NCBI GenBank assembly: GCA_903858475.1
Contig: CAIOIZ010000043.1
Location: 1 to 34,354, forward strand
From: an uncultured Bacteroidota bacterium
GTDB lineage: Bacteria; Bacteroidota; Bacteroidia; Chitinophagales; Chitinophagaceae
Length of the DNA stretch: 34,354 nt
Direction of reading: 5' to 3'
Position numbers and translations under genes: made by a program. Positions 9,860 through 19,309 of this stretch are shown here, piece by piece. Positions within the stretch are counted from its first letter, which is position 1. Every line of letters begins with the position of its first letter. Under the pieces are notes generated by a model. That model did no database searches. It worked only from the letters and a program-made list of their open reading frames with translations, and had not been told where the DNA came from.

Positions 9860-12487
9860 TTAGTGTCGGATTAATACCACATAGCCCTTTTGCTGAATGC
9901 GGGTGTCTCTGTAATCCCTCCCTTCGGCAAACCAAATATAGGTGCCAGAAGCCTGTTCCCTGCCTCCGAAACTGCCATCCCATCCACTGTTTTCGGCGCC
10001 AGCATTGCTATATACCATTTGACCCCAGCGATTGTACACTTTGAAAATATCAAGACTTTTCATACCCAATAAAATTGGGCGGAATAAATCATTATTGCCA
10101 TCACCATTGGGACTAAAAGCAGTGGGTACATATAAGCCCGCAGTTACTTTAAATACTTTTATGCGTATACTGTCATAGGCAAAACAGCCTTGAGGGTTAC
10201 TTACTTTTACGGCATATTCTATATCACTTTGCGGTAAAGCAACAGGATTGGCAATACCAATATTATTAAGCCATTGTGCAGGACTCCATAGATAGTTGCT
10301 ACCACCACTTGCTGATAATAACAAAGGCTGCCCTAGTACCGCCGTTGTGTCACGAGGACCGGCATTGGCTTGTATTTTTGTAACAAATAGAAATAGGGTG
10401 TCTGAAACTGGCTTAGGACAACCTAGTGTATCCTTCACCGTTACTATGTACCTTACATTGGCGCTTGGTCGAATGCTAATGGGATTAGGAATGTTCGCAG
10501 CCGATAAAAATACAATAGGTGTCCAATTATACTGTGTACCACCGCTGGCACGTAATTGCAAAGATTGACCAAGGCAAATAGCCGTATCTGCTCCAGCTGA
10601 TGCAGCAGGATAAGGAACTATTTTTAATTGAATCGTATCGATTGCTGTGCATTTTCCTATGGAACCAATTACAATATAATTAGTACTCACTAATGGATTT
10701 GCAATGGGGTTTTTAAGAGTAGGGTCATTTAATCCGGTTGCAGGCGTCCAAAGAAATTTCAATCCATCACTTAGTAAGGGTAATGCAATATTATCTGTTT
10801 GACATAAGGTGGTATCGTTGCCAGCTTGTAAACTAACCCTACTTTTCACATCTATCAAAACAGAATCTGTGCCAACACAGCCATAAGGGTCTGTGAGGGT
10901 TACATAATATTTTGTGGGTATATCCGGACTTACTAATGGACTTGCACTGCCTATATTATTGATCATGTAATTGGGTGACCATAAAAAACTGCCATTGCCC
11001 ACCGCATTTATTTGAAGGGTGTCGATGATACAAATCAAAGTATCCTTTGTAACTGTTAATGCAGGTTTGTCTGTGATAGGCACCGTTTTGGTTACAGTAT
11101 CGGTACATCCCTTACTATCACTCACAATAAAGACTACATCGTAATTGGAGGCTGTTGAGTATATATGTGTTGGATTTTTTAAAGAAGATAAATTACTGGC
11201 AGATCCCACATCACCGAAATTCCATCGCCAAAAATTTAGAATCCCATAACGGCTCTTAGATGTATCTGTAAATTGAATGGGCGTATTTTTGCATTGGCCT
11301 GCAAAAGTAAAACCAGGAACAAATCCCGGGTATACCTTAACGATAGCAGTGGTACTGTCGCTACAAGCAAGGTTTCTGTTGACCACCAATTTCAAAACAT
11401 ATACTCCCGTATCGGGATAAGTAAATATAGGTGCTGGCAAAACGGATGTATCATTGCTAGCACTCACCACACCAAAGTCCCAGAAATAAGTTTGAATATT
11501 GGGACTATTGGAATTATTACTAAAACTGAGCGTGCTATCATCACAACTATAATATTCGGGATTTAAAACTGCCTGCGTTAAAGAACAATCTGCTACTTGT
11601 ATATGCAACGACTTACGTACTTCTGCTTTTTTAATATTGGTGCCCCTGATATATTCACTTACCATAACGGTTAATACATAGGTGCCTGCGGTGCTGGGTG
11701 CAATTCCACTGATTAGTCCCGTCTGGGCATTGATAGTAACACCCGAACCCAAGGGGGATGCACCTGAAAACGGGGCGCTATATGTTACAGAGGTATAGGG
11801 TGGAGGATTTGCAAAAGAACCAGTGCAACTGGTGCCACCACTGGGCCCAGTAAATGCATCGGTAAATTCATACACCAATGAATCGTTGTTTGGATCTAAA
11901 GCAGCGAAATTATACGTGAAATAATTTTCCTTGCAAATGATGGCAGTATCATTTTGCGGAAATAAAGCACTCGAATTTTGTACTGCAGTGGGATGTACAG
12001 AAGACCCAGGAATACTCACCGTCCAGGTATCACCCACCGTGCTAGAGCCAGAGGTTAAATTTACAATATTGGCAATTCTACAACAGCGTTGATAACTGAT
12101 GATATAACCCGAAGGAAGTATGGGCAAGTCTCGCGTAAATTCATAAGTAGTAATCTTATTGCAAATGGATGGTATCGGACTAAGGCAAGGATGACATTGC
12201 TGTAAAGTACAATTTTGAATATTGTTGGAGTCATTATAAGTGACAGCTACATTTTCTACCAATGCCAGACTGGCTGCATTGAAGATGCTGATATTTACTG
12301 TCGGACAAAATTGATTAGTGGATAAAATACACTCTGTATATATTTTCAAGGTAATTAGATACCTAGCTGTATTTGGACTAGCACCAGGACTAACATATCG
12401 GTAATACAATACACCTCCCCTGGTATGATTACCCAAGGAATGAAAACACAATACCCAGCATAAAACTGCTAATACGATTTTTTTCAT
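9860..12487 (-). CDS. PKD/Ig-repeat surface protein with type B (CHU_C) sorting domain
   Basis: 875 residues. A short signal peptide (MKKIVLAVLCWVLCFHSLG) is followed by a Cys-rich N-terminal region up to about 300 (NHTRGGVLYYRY, CTLQQCHPC, YQRCCRI). Its start resembles other Bacteroidota gliding-type proteins that open with HxxGG. Two PKD-like domains follow (FWDFGV near 335-340, WRWNFGDVG near 420-428). Four Ig/PKD-like modules then each carry a W-[ST]-P core (FLWSPNYM 501, FLWTPATG 578, YNWTPIVF 653, YLWSPAQW 732). The type B C-terminal domain is at about 785-875 (FSPNGDGNNDLF, VYNRWGQMVY, GWDGSFGG, SGTYIWF). It should be a type IX secretion substrate at the cell surface. An AAAGGAAG sequence just before the ATG is a good ribosome-binding site. 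It lies 64 bases after the hydrolase gene and 193 bases before the second adhesin. Confidence 0.88.
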   Translation of the reverse strand: MKKIVLAVLCWVLCFHSLGNHTRGGVLYYRYVSPGASPNTARYLITLKIYTECILSTNQFCPTVNISIFNAASLALVENVAVTYNDSNNIQNCTLQQCHPCLSPIPSICNKITTYEFTRDLPILPSGYIISYQRCCRIANIVNLTSGSSTVGDTWTVSIPGSSVHPTAVQNSSALFPQNDTAIICKENYFTYNFAALDPNNDSLVYEFTDAFTGPSGGTSCTGSFANPPPYTSVTYSAPFSGASPLGSGVTINAQTGLISGIAPSTAGTYVLTVMVSEYIRGTNIKKAEVRKSLHIQVADCSLTQAVLNPEYYSCDDSTLSFSNNSNSPNIQTYFWDFGVVSASNDTSVLPAPIFTYPDTGVYVLKLVVNRNLACSDSTTAIVKVYPGFVPGFTFAGQCKNTPIQFTDTSKSRYGILNFWRWNFGDVGSASNLSSLKNPTHIYSTASNYDVVFIVSDSKGCTDTVTKTVPITDKPALTVTKDTLICIIDTLQINAVGNGSFLWSPNYMINNIGSASPLVSPDIPTKYYVTLTDPYGCVGTDSVLIDVKSRVSLQAGNDTTLCQTDNIALPLLSDGLKFLWTPATGLNDPTLKNPIANPLVSTNYIVIGSIGKCTAIDTIQLKIVPYPAASAGADTAICLGQSLQLRASGGTQYNWTPIVFLSAANIPNPISIRPSANVRYIVTVKDTLGCPKPVSDTLFLFVTKIQANAGPRDTTAVLGQPLLLSASGGSNYLWSPAQWLNNIGIANPVALPQSDIEYAVKVSNPQGCFAYDSIRIKVFKVTAGLYVPTAFSPNGDGNNDLFRPILLGMKSLDIFKVYNRWGQMVYSNAGAENSGWDGSFGGREQASGTYIWFAEGRDYRDTRIQQKGYVVLIRH

Positions 12488-12551
12488 CTTCCTTTATAAA
12501 GCACAGGCACAGGGACTGTCTTATTTGCTATTAATATAACGAAAAAAAAAG

Positions 12552-13376
12552 CTATTGGGTTGCTGAGGTAATAAAATTTTGCAATATAGTATTGCAGTTT
12601 TCTGCCTCTTCCAACATACCCATATGGCCCGACTCACTTAATACATGCACATGCGACATTGGAGCAAGATGGGTCTGTTCTAAGGCCTGTTGATAAGGAA
12701 TGGCCTGGTCATGAAGTCCTAGAATAAATAAAACAGGGAAAGTACTATTACTCAAAATTGAAGTTCGATCAGGCCTTTCTATCATGGCGCGATAATAGGC
12801 TGTCAAACTGGCTGCAGAAAACAATTGACCCTTCGCCACCAAATCCTGTACAATAGTATCGCTTGCCTTAAATCCTGGTCTTCCGCTAAATAATCCGGGA
12901 ATACTGGTCTTTAAAAAAGCAGCTGCACCATGACTCCCAATAAATTCAATGGCTTTTTGCCTGATTGCTTTTTTCTCTTCATTATCTGCATAGGCAGTGG
13001 AATGAAATAAGCCAATTCCTGCAAGGATGCTTGGGTGTTTTTCTGCTATTGCCAAAGTAATATAGCCGCCCATGCTATGACCAATGATTACACAATGATT
13101 GGAGACAGGAGAAGGGCGCTTATTTTTTTCATGATCCAATAGGGCTTTCATGCAATCCGCCATTCCCTCAATACTCATGTCTGCTATCATGGATGAATTT
13201 CCACTGCCTGGTAAATCAGGAACAATGCAAGTAAAGTATTCACTTAAATGGGCTACGGTTTGATTCCAAATACTACCCTCTTCTCCAAATCCATGTAGCA
13301 ATAGCACATAGCTACCGGTTCCGGATACACGATAATAAATTTTTCCAGTTTTATAAGTAAATGGTATTGCTTGCAT
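12552..13376 (-). CDS. Alpha/beta-fold hydrolase
   Basis: 274 residues with the full alpha/beta hydrolase pattern. The oxyanion strand is LLLHGFGEEGSIW (about 25-37), and PDLPGSGNSS follows near 53. The nucleophile elbow is GHSMGGY with Ser101, the acid is Asp223 in LGLHDQAIP, and His251 is in SGHMGM. There is no signal peptide, so it is probably cytoplasmic. The fold covers esterases, lipases, lactonases and C-C hydrolases, and the substrate cannot be assigned. It follows the DUF4105 gene by 24 bp on the same strand, suggesting co-transcription. Confidence 0.88.
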   Translation of the reverse strand: MQAIPFTYKTGKIYYRVSGTGSYVLLLHGFGEEGSIWNQTVAHLSEYFTCIVPDLPGSGNSSMIADMSIEGMADCMKALLDHEKNKRPSPVSNHCVIIGHSMGGYITLAIAEKHPSILAGIGLFHSTAYADNEEKKAIRQKAIEFIGSHGAAAFLKTSIPGLFSGRPGFKASDTIVQDLVAKGQLFSAASLTAYYRAMIERPDRTSILSNSTFPVLFILGLHDQAIPYQQALEQTHLAPMSHVHVLSESGHMGMLEEAENCNTILQNFITSATQ

Positions 13377-13400
13377 CTGCCGGCTTTTTAAAATGGAAAG

Positions 13401-14558
13401 CTAGGAAGCTTTTGAAGTGGATCTGCTATAATTTCTGTATGCTAAAAGTGCCACAAAGGGAATAAGTGCTGTATTCAACTGCTGCGGAAGAAAATACCAG
13501 CTTGCCAAAACAGCAATTAGTAGGAGGGCAGTCCAACGAAACAAAAGCTTTACCCATTTTTTATTGCTGCCCAGTAAAAAAGCGCCCATTAGTTGAGTGG
13601 GTAATGCCCACAGTAAATTGAGGTTATTTTTACACATCGAATGATCGGTGCCTACCCACATTAATATCAATAGCAATCCCAATAAACCTGTTAGAAAAAA
13701 CAATACGCCATCAATGCCGATTGTGAATGCCATGGCCCACTTGTTTTGGAATAAGCTTATAGCCACCACAACAATCAATAGTAGGCTGAAGAAAAATAAA
13801 GGACTAAAGACATTTGTTTCTTTTGGGTTTTCTGCGGCAGTAAAAATGGACTGCTTCGATGCTAATAGCGAATGGCCATTGCTGTCGAGGCAGTTCATCA
13901 GATTGTCGGGGAGAAACTGCATTTGTTGAGGAGTCATTCTTGCATCACAAGGCAGTCCCAATAAAATATCAATTCCTAGTTTACTCCAGTCTTTTTGATT
14001 TTTGTCAAGGTAGGAATGAATTGCAAAACGAAACCTAGTGCCGGCAGGCATAATCGGCTTAGTAAAAATAGCGGTGGAGTCTTCTTTTTCCATGATATCT
14101 CTTAAGCGCGTGGTACAATTGTCTAAAAAGAAATCATATTTGTAATATTTATTGGCCTCTTGACTGTTATTAGAAACAAAAGCCTGCACTCTTTTTTTTG
14201 CTGCCACTGATAATTTCAGCACCTGTTCTGTGATACTGCGATTCTCAGCCATATACCCCATTACAAAGTCACTATAATTTTCTGGATTCACATAGTAAAG
14301 CAATTTGCCTCGCATGAATTTGAGATAAAAACCATCTTCACCAAAATTAAAAGTGCCATAATTGTAAACAATATCTGTTCCCTGAATACTATCTGTAATT
14401 CTGAAGGCACTGTGCCCAAAGGTTGAATAGAGCTCTGCACCAGGGCTGCAGGTGAGTAAAGATATTTTTATGCCTGAACTATCCTGCGCATAGGCAGATA
14501 CAGGCAGCTGAAATGCCCAGATCAATAAAATCAGAATGAAGCAATATTTTTTTTTCAT
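13401..14558 (-). CDS. DUF4105 (Lnb N-terminal-like) membrane protein
   Basis: 385 residues. A signal peptide ends near 24 (SAYAQ). The DUF4105 domain, also called the Lnb N-terminal periplasmic domain, spans about 30-230, with LLTCSPGAELYSTFGHSAFRI (His49), YNYGTFNFGEDGFYLKF, and the Cys148-bearing motif FFLDNCTTRLRDI. The conserved His and Cys are candidate catalytic residues of a papain-like or NlpC/P60-like fold (family inference). Four to five hydrophobic segments follow in the C-terminal half (about 252-270, 277-303, 314-330, 341-357, 362-375). In Gram-positive Lnb this domain belongs to a lipoprotein acyl-transfer enzyme, but the Bacteroidota versions are uncharacterised as far as I know. 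It lies 39 bases downstream of guaB and 24 bases upstream of the hydrolase gene. Confidence 0.8.
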   Translation of the reverse strand: MKKKYCFILILLIWAFQLPVSAYAQDSSGIKISLLTCSPGAELYSTFGHSAFRITDSIQGTDIVYNYGTFNFGEDGFYLKFMRGKLLYYVNPENYSDFVMGYMAENRSITEQVLKLSVAAKKRVQAFVSNNSQEANKYYKYDFFLDNCTTRLRDIMEKEDSTAIFTKPIMPAGTRFRFAIHSYLDKNQKDWSKLGIDILLGLPCDARMTPQQMQFLPDNLMNCLDSNGHSLLASKQSIFTAAENPKETNVFSPLFFFSLLLIVVVAISLFQNKWAMAFTIGIDGVLFFLTGLLGLLLILMWVGTDHSMCKNNLNLLWALPTQLMGAFLLGSNKKWVKLLFRWTALLLIAVLASWYFLPQQLNTALIPFVALLAYRNYSRSTSKAS

Positions 14559-14597
14559 GTTATGAGATGGAGGTCAATGTGCAGGATTCAATAATAA

Positions 14598-16076
14598 TTA
14601 TCTGCTATAGTTCGGTGCCTCTTTTGTTATTTCTATATCATGTGCATGACTTTCCTTAATACCTGCATTGGTGATTTTTACAAATTGCGCAGCTTGCAAT
14701 TCTTTGATGGTGCTGGCACCGCAATAGCCCATACCAGCTCTTAATCCACCAGTAAACTGATGCACCACTTCTTTTAAAAAACCTTTATAAGCTACCCGGC
14801 CCTCAATGCCCTCGGGAACAAATTTTTTGATATCCGCTTCCACTTCCTGAAAATAACGATCACTGCTGCCCTGCGCCATGGCACCTAAACTACCCATTCC
14901 ACGGTATTGTTTGAATTTTCTTCCTTCATAAATAATGGTTTCACCAGGACTTTCCTCTGTGCCTGCAAAAATATTTCCCATCATTACACAGCTAGCTCCG
15001 GCGGCAAGTGCTTTAACCATATCGCCAGTATAACGGATGCCACCATCACTGATAATGCCAATGCCTTTATTCTTTAGTGCATTAGCTGCTTCCATGACTG
15101 CACTAATTTGTGGTACGCCTGTACCTGCTACTATTCTTGTAGTACAAATAGAGCCAGGTCCAATACCTACCTTAATAGCGTCTGCTCCAGCAGCTGCCAA
15201 TGCTTTTGCTCCTGCGGCAGTACCTACATTGCCAGCAATTACTTGTATGTTTTTAAAACTTTTTTTAATTAATTTCAAAGTGTCGATGACTCCTTTGGTG
15301 TGGCCATGTGCACTATCTAAGCAAATAATATCCACATCAAAACTTTGCAAGGCTTCCACTCTTAACAAACTATCTTTTGTTATACCAACACCAGCACCTA
15401 CCAATAATCTACCCTTGCCATCTTTGATAGCATTGGGGTGGCTCTTTAATTTCAAAATATCACTGTAGGTAAAAAGTCCAATTAATTTTCCTTGTTTATT
15501 TACTATCGGCAATTTCTCCACTTTAGTTTGCTTGAATAATTGCTCTGCTTTTTTTAGATCGGTTCCTTCTGGGGCAGTAAAAAGATTTTCTTTTGTCATG
15601 ATACTGCTAACCTTCCCTTTGTAATTGGTTTCAAATCGCAAATCTCTATTGGTAAGAATGCCCACTAATGTATGTTTAGCATCAACAATGGGTATGCCGC
15701 CAATTTTATTTTCTCTCATCAACCTAAGTGCTTCCCCAATTGTAGCATCTGGTAATAAAGTGATAGGATCTGATATCAATCCATTTTCACTACGCTTTAC
15801 TTTTCTTACCTGATTGGCTTGCTCTTCAATACTCATGTTTTTATGCAAAATACCAAGCCCGCCTTCTCGGGCCAATGCGATGGCTAGCGAAGCTTCTGTA
15901 ACAGTATCCATCGCAGCACTTAATAAGGGCACATGCAGTGTAATGTTTTTGGTGAGTTGGGTTTTGATATCCACATCCCTGGGCAGGACTTCAGAATATG
16001 CAGGCATTAATAATACGTCGTCAAACGTTAAGCCTTCACCATAAAATTTTTCGGGGGAAATGTTTTTTCTTGCCAT
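14598..16076 (-). CDS. guaB: Inosine-5'-monophosphate dehydrogenase
   Basis: 492 residues from the ATG at 16076. It oxidises IMP to XMP with NAD+, the committed step of GMP synthesis. The N-terminal [21 protein letters not shown] is diagnostic. A CBS pair lies at about 100-210 ([16 protein letters not shown]). The catalytic loop [15 protein letters not shown] places the nucleophile at Cys311. [18 protein letters not shown], the phosphate-binding [13 protein letters not shown] and [10 protein letters not shown] follow. The frame is open further upstream to 16178, but that extension would overlap the end of dprA and add 34 non-homologous residues, so the internal ATG is right. It lies 46 bases after dprA on the same strand. 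Length and motifs are complete. Confidence 0.97.
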   Translation of the reverse strand: MARKNISPEKFYGEGLTFDDVLLMPAYSEVLPRDVDIKTQLTKNITLHVPLLSAAMDTVTEASLAIALAREGGLGILHKNMSIEEQANQVRKVKRSENGLISDPITLLPDATIGEALRLMRENKIGGIPIVDAKHTLVGILTNRDLRFETNYKGKVSSIMTKENLFTAPEGTDLKKAEQLFKQTKVEKLPIVNKQGKLIGLFTYSDILKLKSHPNAIKDGKGRLLVGAGVGITKDSLLRVEALQSFDVDIICLDSAHGHTKGVIDTLKLIKKSFKNIQVIAGNVGTAAGAKALAAAGADAIKVGIGPGSICTTRIVAGTGVPQISAVMEAANALKNKGIGIISDGGIRYTGDMVKALAAGASCVMMGNIFAGTEESPGETIIYEGRKFKQYRGMGSLGAMAQGSSDRYFQEVEADIKKFVPEGIEGRVAYKGFLKEVVHQFTGGLRAGMGYCGASTIKELQAAQFVKITNAGIKESHAHDIEITKEAPNYSR

Positions 16077-16122
16077 GTGCAAAGTTAACGGGCAAAATTG
16101 AAAGTGCAAAACAGGAAAATGA

Positions 16123-17229
16123 TTACAACATCCGGTACAATTTGCCAGGAAGGCATTCCACAATATGTTGCAATTCAAGTTGAAGTAGTGCCGCTGCCAT
16201 CTTACTATTGCTTAATCCACTTCTCAAATACAATTCGTCAACCGAAATAGCATCCCCCAATTCTAAAATGCTAGTGATTTTCTTCTCCTCATCGCTCAAT
16301 TCAACAAATAGAGACCTTTGCTTTTTGCCAGATGGCTTTTCCTTTGGCACCCAATTCAGCATTTCCACTATATCGCTGGCACCACTTACAAGCATTGCTT
16401 TGTTTTGCTTTATTAATTGATTGCAACCTTCGCTTTTAGTATCCGTTGTTTTACCAGGGATAGCAAATACATCTTTATTGTATCCATTGGCTAATTCTGC
16501 CGTAATCAAAGCGCCACCCTTCTGACTGCTTTCTACTATCAATAGGCCATCGCAGATACCAGCTACAATTCTGTTGCGCCTTGGAAAATTTTGTTTATCG
16601 GGGTTGGTAGTCGACCTGAACTCCGTTAATAAGCCTCCTTGATCTACCATTTGTTTCGCTAAGGATTTGTTTTGCGGCGGATAAATGGTATCCAATCCAT
16701 GTGCCAAAACCCCCACTGTTGAAAGGTCGTTTTTTAATGCTGCTTTGTGGGCAATGCTATCAATGCCTAGTGCCAACCCACTTACAATTAAAATAGACTG
16801 GGTGGATAGTGCTTCGATGATTGCTTCTGTACAATTTTTTCCGTAAATGGAATTATTTCGTGTACCCACTACTGATAGTATCTTCGAGTGATTGAGGTCG
16901 GCGGTGCCTCGGTAGTATAATAAAGCAGGGCTATCGTAACAATTTAACAATCTTTGTGGGTAGGCTTTGTCTGCAATAAAAAGCGGTTGAATCTTGTATT
17001 TTTCTATGAATTTAATTTCAGATTCTGCAGTGGAATAATCCTGAAATGATTTGATACTGCTGGCTCGTATTGTGCCAATGCCATCCAGCTGCTCCAGCTC
17101 CTTCTTTCTAGCTTTAAAAACAGCCTCTGCACTGCCATAAAAATGAACAAGTGTTTTGGTATGCACATCTCCAATATGTGGCGTTAAAGTAAGGGCAATC
17201 TGATAGAGCAGGTCGTTATTATTGATCAT
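16123..17229 (-). CDS. dprA: DNA-processing protein DprA (Smf)
   Basis: 368 residues. DprA binds incoming single-stranded DNA and loads RecA during transformation. An HhH-like N-terminal region (LEQLDGIGTIRASSI, about 45-59) comes first. The Rossmann-like core holds VVGTRNNSIYG (about 120-130), SGLALGIDSIAHKAAL, LAHGLDTIYPPQN, NFPRRNRIVAG (about 214-224) and ESSQKGGALITAELA. A winged-helix domain ends the protein (VDELYLRSGLSNSKMAAALL). It is cytoplasmic. It is 38 bases downstream of the PorE-like gene and upstream of guaB. dprA occurs widely in bacteria with no proven competence, so its presence alone does not show natural transformation. Confidence 0.95.
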   Translation of the reverse strand: MINNNDLLYQIALTLTPHIGDVHTKTLVHFYGSAEAVFKARKKELEQLDGIGTIRASSIKSFQDYSTAESEIKFIEKYKIQPLFIADKAYPQRLLNCYDSPALLYYRGTADLNHSKILSVVGTRNNSIYGKNCTEAIIEALSTQSILIVSGLALGIDSIAHKAALKNDLSTVGVLAHGLDTIYPPQNKSLAKQMVDQGGLLTEFRSTTNPDKQNFPRRNRIVAGICDGLLIVESSQKGGALITAELANGYNKDVFAIPGKTTDTKSEGCNQLIKQNKAMLVSGASDIVEMLNWVPKEKPSGKKQRSLFVELSDEEKKITSILELGDAISVDELYLRSGLSNSKMAAALLQLELQHIVECLPGKLYRML

Positions 17230-17267
17230 AGTAGGTTGGTTGGCAACCGCAATAATAACAATTTATT

Positions 17268-19190
17268 TTAATAACTTATTACGGCCAATTCTGTTCTACG
17301 ATTTTGCGCTCTACCTGCTTCTTCTTTATTATTTGCAATGGGTTGGGTGGCTCCGTATCCTTTGGCCAACAGCCTATTAGGAGCAATGCCCTTTTGTAGA
17401 AAATAGCCTACTACGGCCTTGGCCCTGTTATTGCTTAATAACAGATTGTCCTTATCCGTTCCCTGGTTATCGGTATGGCCACTAATGCTGATTTTTAAAC
17501 TTGGGTTATCTTGTAGTAGGGCAAGAATTTTATTTAATTCTACAATAGACGCGGGTTTTAATCCAAACTGCTTGCTGTCGAAAAAAACATTTTTTAAAAT
17601 CATGCTAGCCCCCACTTCAATGGGTTGTAAGGGGATGTCTTTTTGAAAAACGGAATCAGGGGCATCCTTTAGCAAGCTAAAATTATCCGAATAAAATAAA
17701 TACCCTTTTCGGTTAACACTGAAAGCATATGTAGCGCCTACAGGTAGGGTGGTGAGGTACTGACCCTCTTCATCGGTCTGTACCTTGCTGATGACATTAC
17801 GAGTATTGATATCCGTTAGCTCAACGGAAGAAGGGAGTCCTTGTCCTGTTTTTAAATCTGTTACCCTGCCCTTTACCCACAGCGTTTTGAGTGGACGAAT
17901 ATCCTCTTTTAAAGTAAATTGGTATAAATCAAGACCACCTTTGGTGTCGGATCGATCGCTTGCATAATAAGCGGTTCGGGCATCTGCTGCTACAATCAGG
18001 GAGCCTTCGTCATCAATACTATTGATGGGATATCCCAGGTTCTCGGCTTCGAGCCAACTGCTATCTGATACTTTTTTTGCAAAATATAAATCAGTCATTC
18101 CATAACCAGCGTGGCCATTGCTATTGAAATACAAAGTTTGATTGTCGGCATGCATAAACGGACAGCTTTCGTCGCCTGCTGTATTTACTGCCTCTCCCAG
18201 ATTTTCAGCACGACTCCATTTTCCAGAGGGCATGCGGTGCGATACCCAAATGTCTTTTCCACCTAATCCACCTGCCTGGCTGCTGGCAAAATATAAATCT
18301 CTTTTATCGGGCGATAAGGAAGGCGAAGACTCCCAGAAATCTGTATTTACCAAGGGGCCAATGTTTTCCGCTTCACTCCAACCATTTTTTGTTTTATAAG
18401 AAATGTATAAATCACAACTGCCCTGCCCTTCGGGATAATTGCAGCCAGTAAAAAGTATCCATTGACCATCCAAGGAAATGGTTTGTGCACCTTCATTGAG
18501 ATTGGTATTTACTTTGCCTTCTAAGGGCGTCGCTTTAGTCCATTGGCCATTCAGCCGATTGCTTTCATAAAAATCCTCATCATTGTTTACCCTTCTAGTA
18601 AATACCATTTTATTGCCATCAATCGATAAGGAAGGAAAATATTCCAGTGCTGCCGTATTGATGCTGTCTCCCATATTCACAGGGTCAAATACATAATTAT
18701 TGAGGGGATGCTGTTTTGCATAATCAACGGCAAACGAATACGTTTTTTTTCTGTAGTTGCCCGCTCTAATACTTTGTTCATTTAATGTTGGGTTGAATAA
18801 AAATTGATTTACCGCCACTAAGGCGGCTTCGAATTTTCCAATGCCAGCTAAGGAAATAGAATAGGGTAATAAATAAGCGGATGCATACACGGAATCTAAT
18901 TGAATGCCTTTTTCAAAGTCGTTTACCGAGGCATTGTAATTTTTTAGATTGGCATAAATACCTGCTCTGGATAAATAGGCATCTACAAATTTTGGCTCTA
19001 ATAATAAAGCTGCCTTGATCTTTTCAATCGCCTCCAGGTATTTTCCATCCTGTGCAGCTTCATATGCTTGCGCATAAATATCACCCGCTTTCTTATTTAT
19101 TTTCTCCGGATCATACCATTGACTTTTGCCCTCTATAAATAGTAGGCTACAGGAAAAAAATAATACAAATCGGAAAAATACTGCCTGCAC
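17268..19190 (-). CDS. PorE-like protein: TPR, PD40 propeller, CarboxypepD-reg, OmpA
   Basis: 640 residues with a hydrophobic N-terminus (MQAVFFRFVLFFSCSLLF). TPR repeats lie at about 34-130 (AYEAAQDGKYLEAIEKIKAA). A PD40/WD40-like propeller spans about 180-430 with repeated SP.SLSPDKRDLYF-like blades (FPSLSIDGNKMVF, SPSLSPDKRDLYFAS, LDLYQF). A carboxypeptidase regulatory-like domain follows at about 437-500 (VKGRVTDLKTGQGLP). An OmpA-like peptidoglycan-binding domain is at about 530-638 (ISGHTDNQGTDKDN, LSNNRAKAVV, AQNRRTEL). This domain order matches PorE, which links the type IX secretion core to peptidoglycan in Porphyromonas gingivalis. PorE is a lipoprotein; here a Cys14 exists in FFSC but the lipobox is poor, so the anchoring mode is unclear. 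Paralogues with the same architecture occur, so orthology to porE is not proven. Confidence 0.8.
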   Translation of the reverse strand: MQAVFFRFVLFFSCSLLFIEGKSQWYDPEKINKKAGDIYAQAYEAAQDGKYLEAIEKIKAALLLEPKFVDAYLSRAGIYANLKNYNASVNDFEKGIQLDSVYASAYLLPYSISLAGIGKFEAALVAVNQFLFNPTLNEQSIRAGNYRKKTYSFAVDYAKQHPLNNYVFDPVNMGDSINTAALEYFPSLSIDGNKMVFTRRVNNDEDFYESNRLNGQWTKATPLEGKVNTNLNEGAQTISLDGQWILFTGCNYPEGQGSCDLYISYKTKNGWSEAENIGPLVNTDFWESSPSLSPDKRDLYFASSQAGGLGGKDIWVSHRMPSGKWSRAENLGEAVNTAGDESCPFMHADNQTLYFNSNGHAGYGMTDLYFAKKVSDSSWLEAENLGYPINSIDDEGSLIVAADARTAYYASDRSDTKGGLDLYQFTLKEDIRPLKTLWVKGRVTDLKTGQGLPSSVELTDINTRNVISKVQTDEEGQYLTTLPVGATYAFSVNRKGYLFYSDNFSLLKDAPDSVFQKDIPLQPIEVGASMILKNVFFDSKQFGLKPASIVELNKILALLQDNPSLKISISGHTDNQGTDKDNLLLSNNRAKAVVGYFLQKGIAPNRLLAKGYGATQPIANNKEEAGRAQNRRTELAVISY

Positions 19191-19309
19191 GTAATTGGAA
19201 TTAATTGAAAGTTGAAGTTAAAACGAAATGCCCAACCTTTTAGTACGAAAGCTTTGTTAATCTTGACACTACTTTATTGTTGTTAGTAATTAGCCTCCCG
19301 CCAATTGCC

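Noticed and set aside
16077-16178. Longer guaB start at 16178
   Set aside because: It would add 34 residues unlike any IMPDH and overlap the dprA end.
19191-19309. Possible riboswitch or small RNA between queE and the PorE-like gene
   Set aside because: No convincing stem, aptamer pattern or promoter is visible in this AT-rich 119-bp gap.
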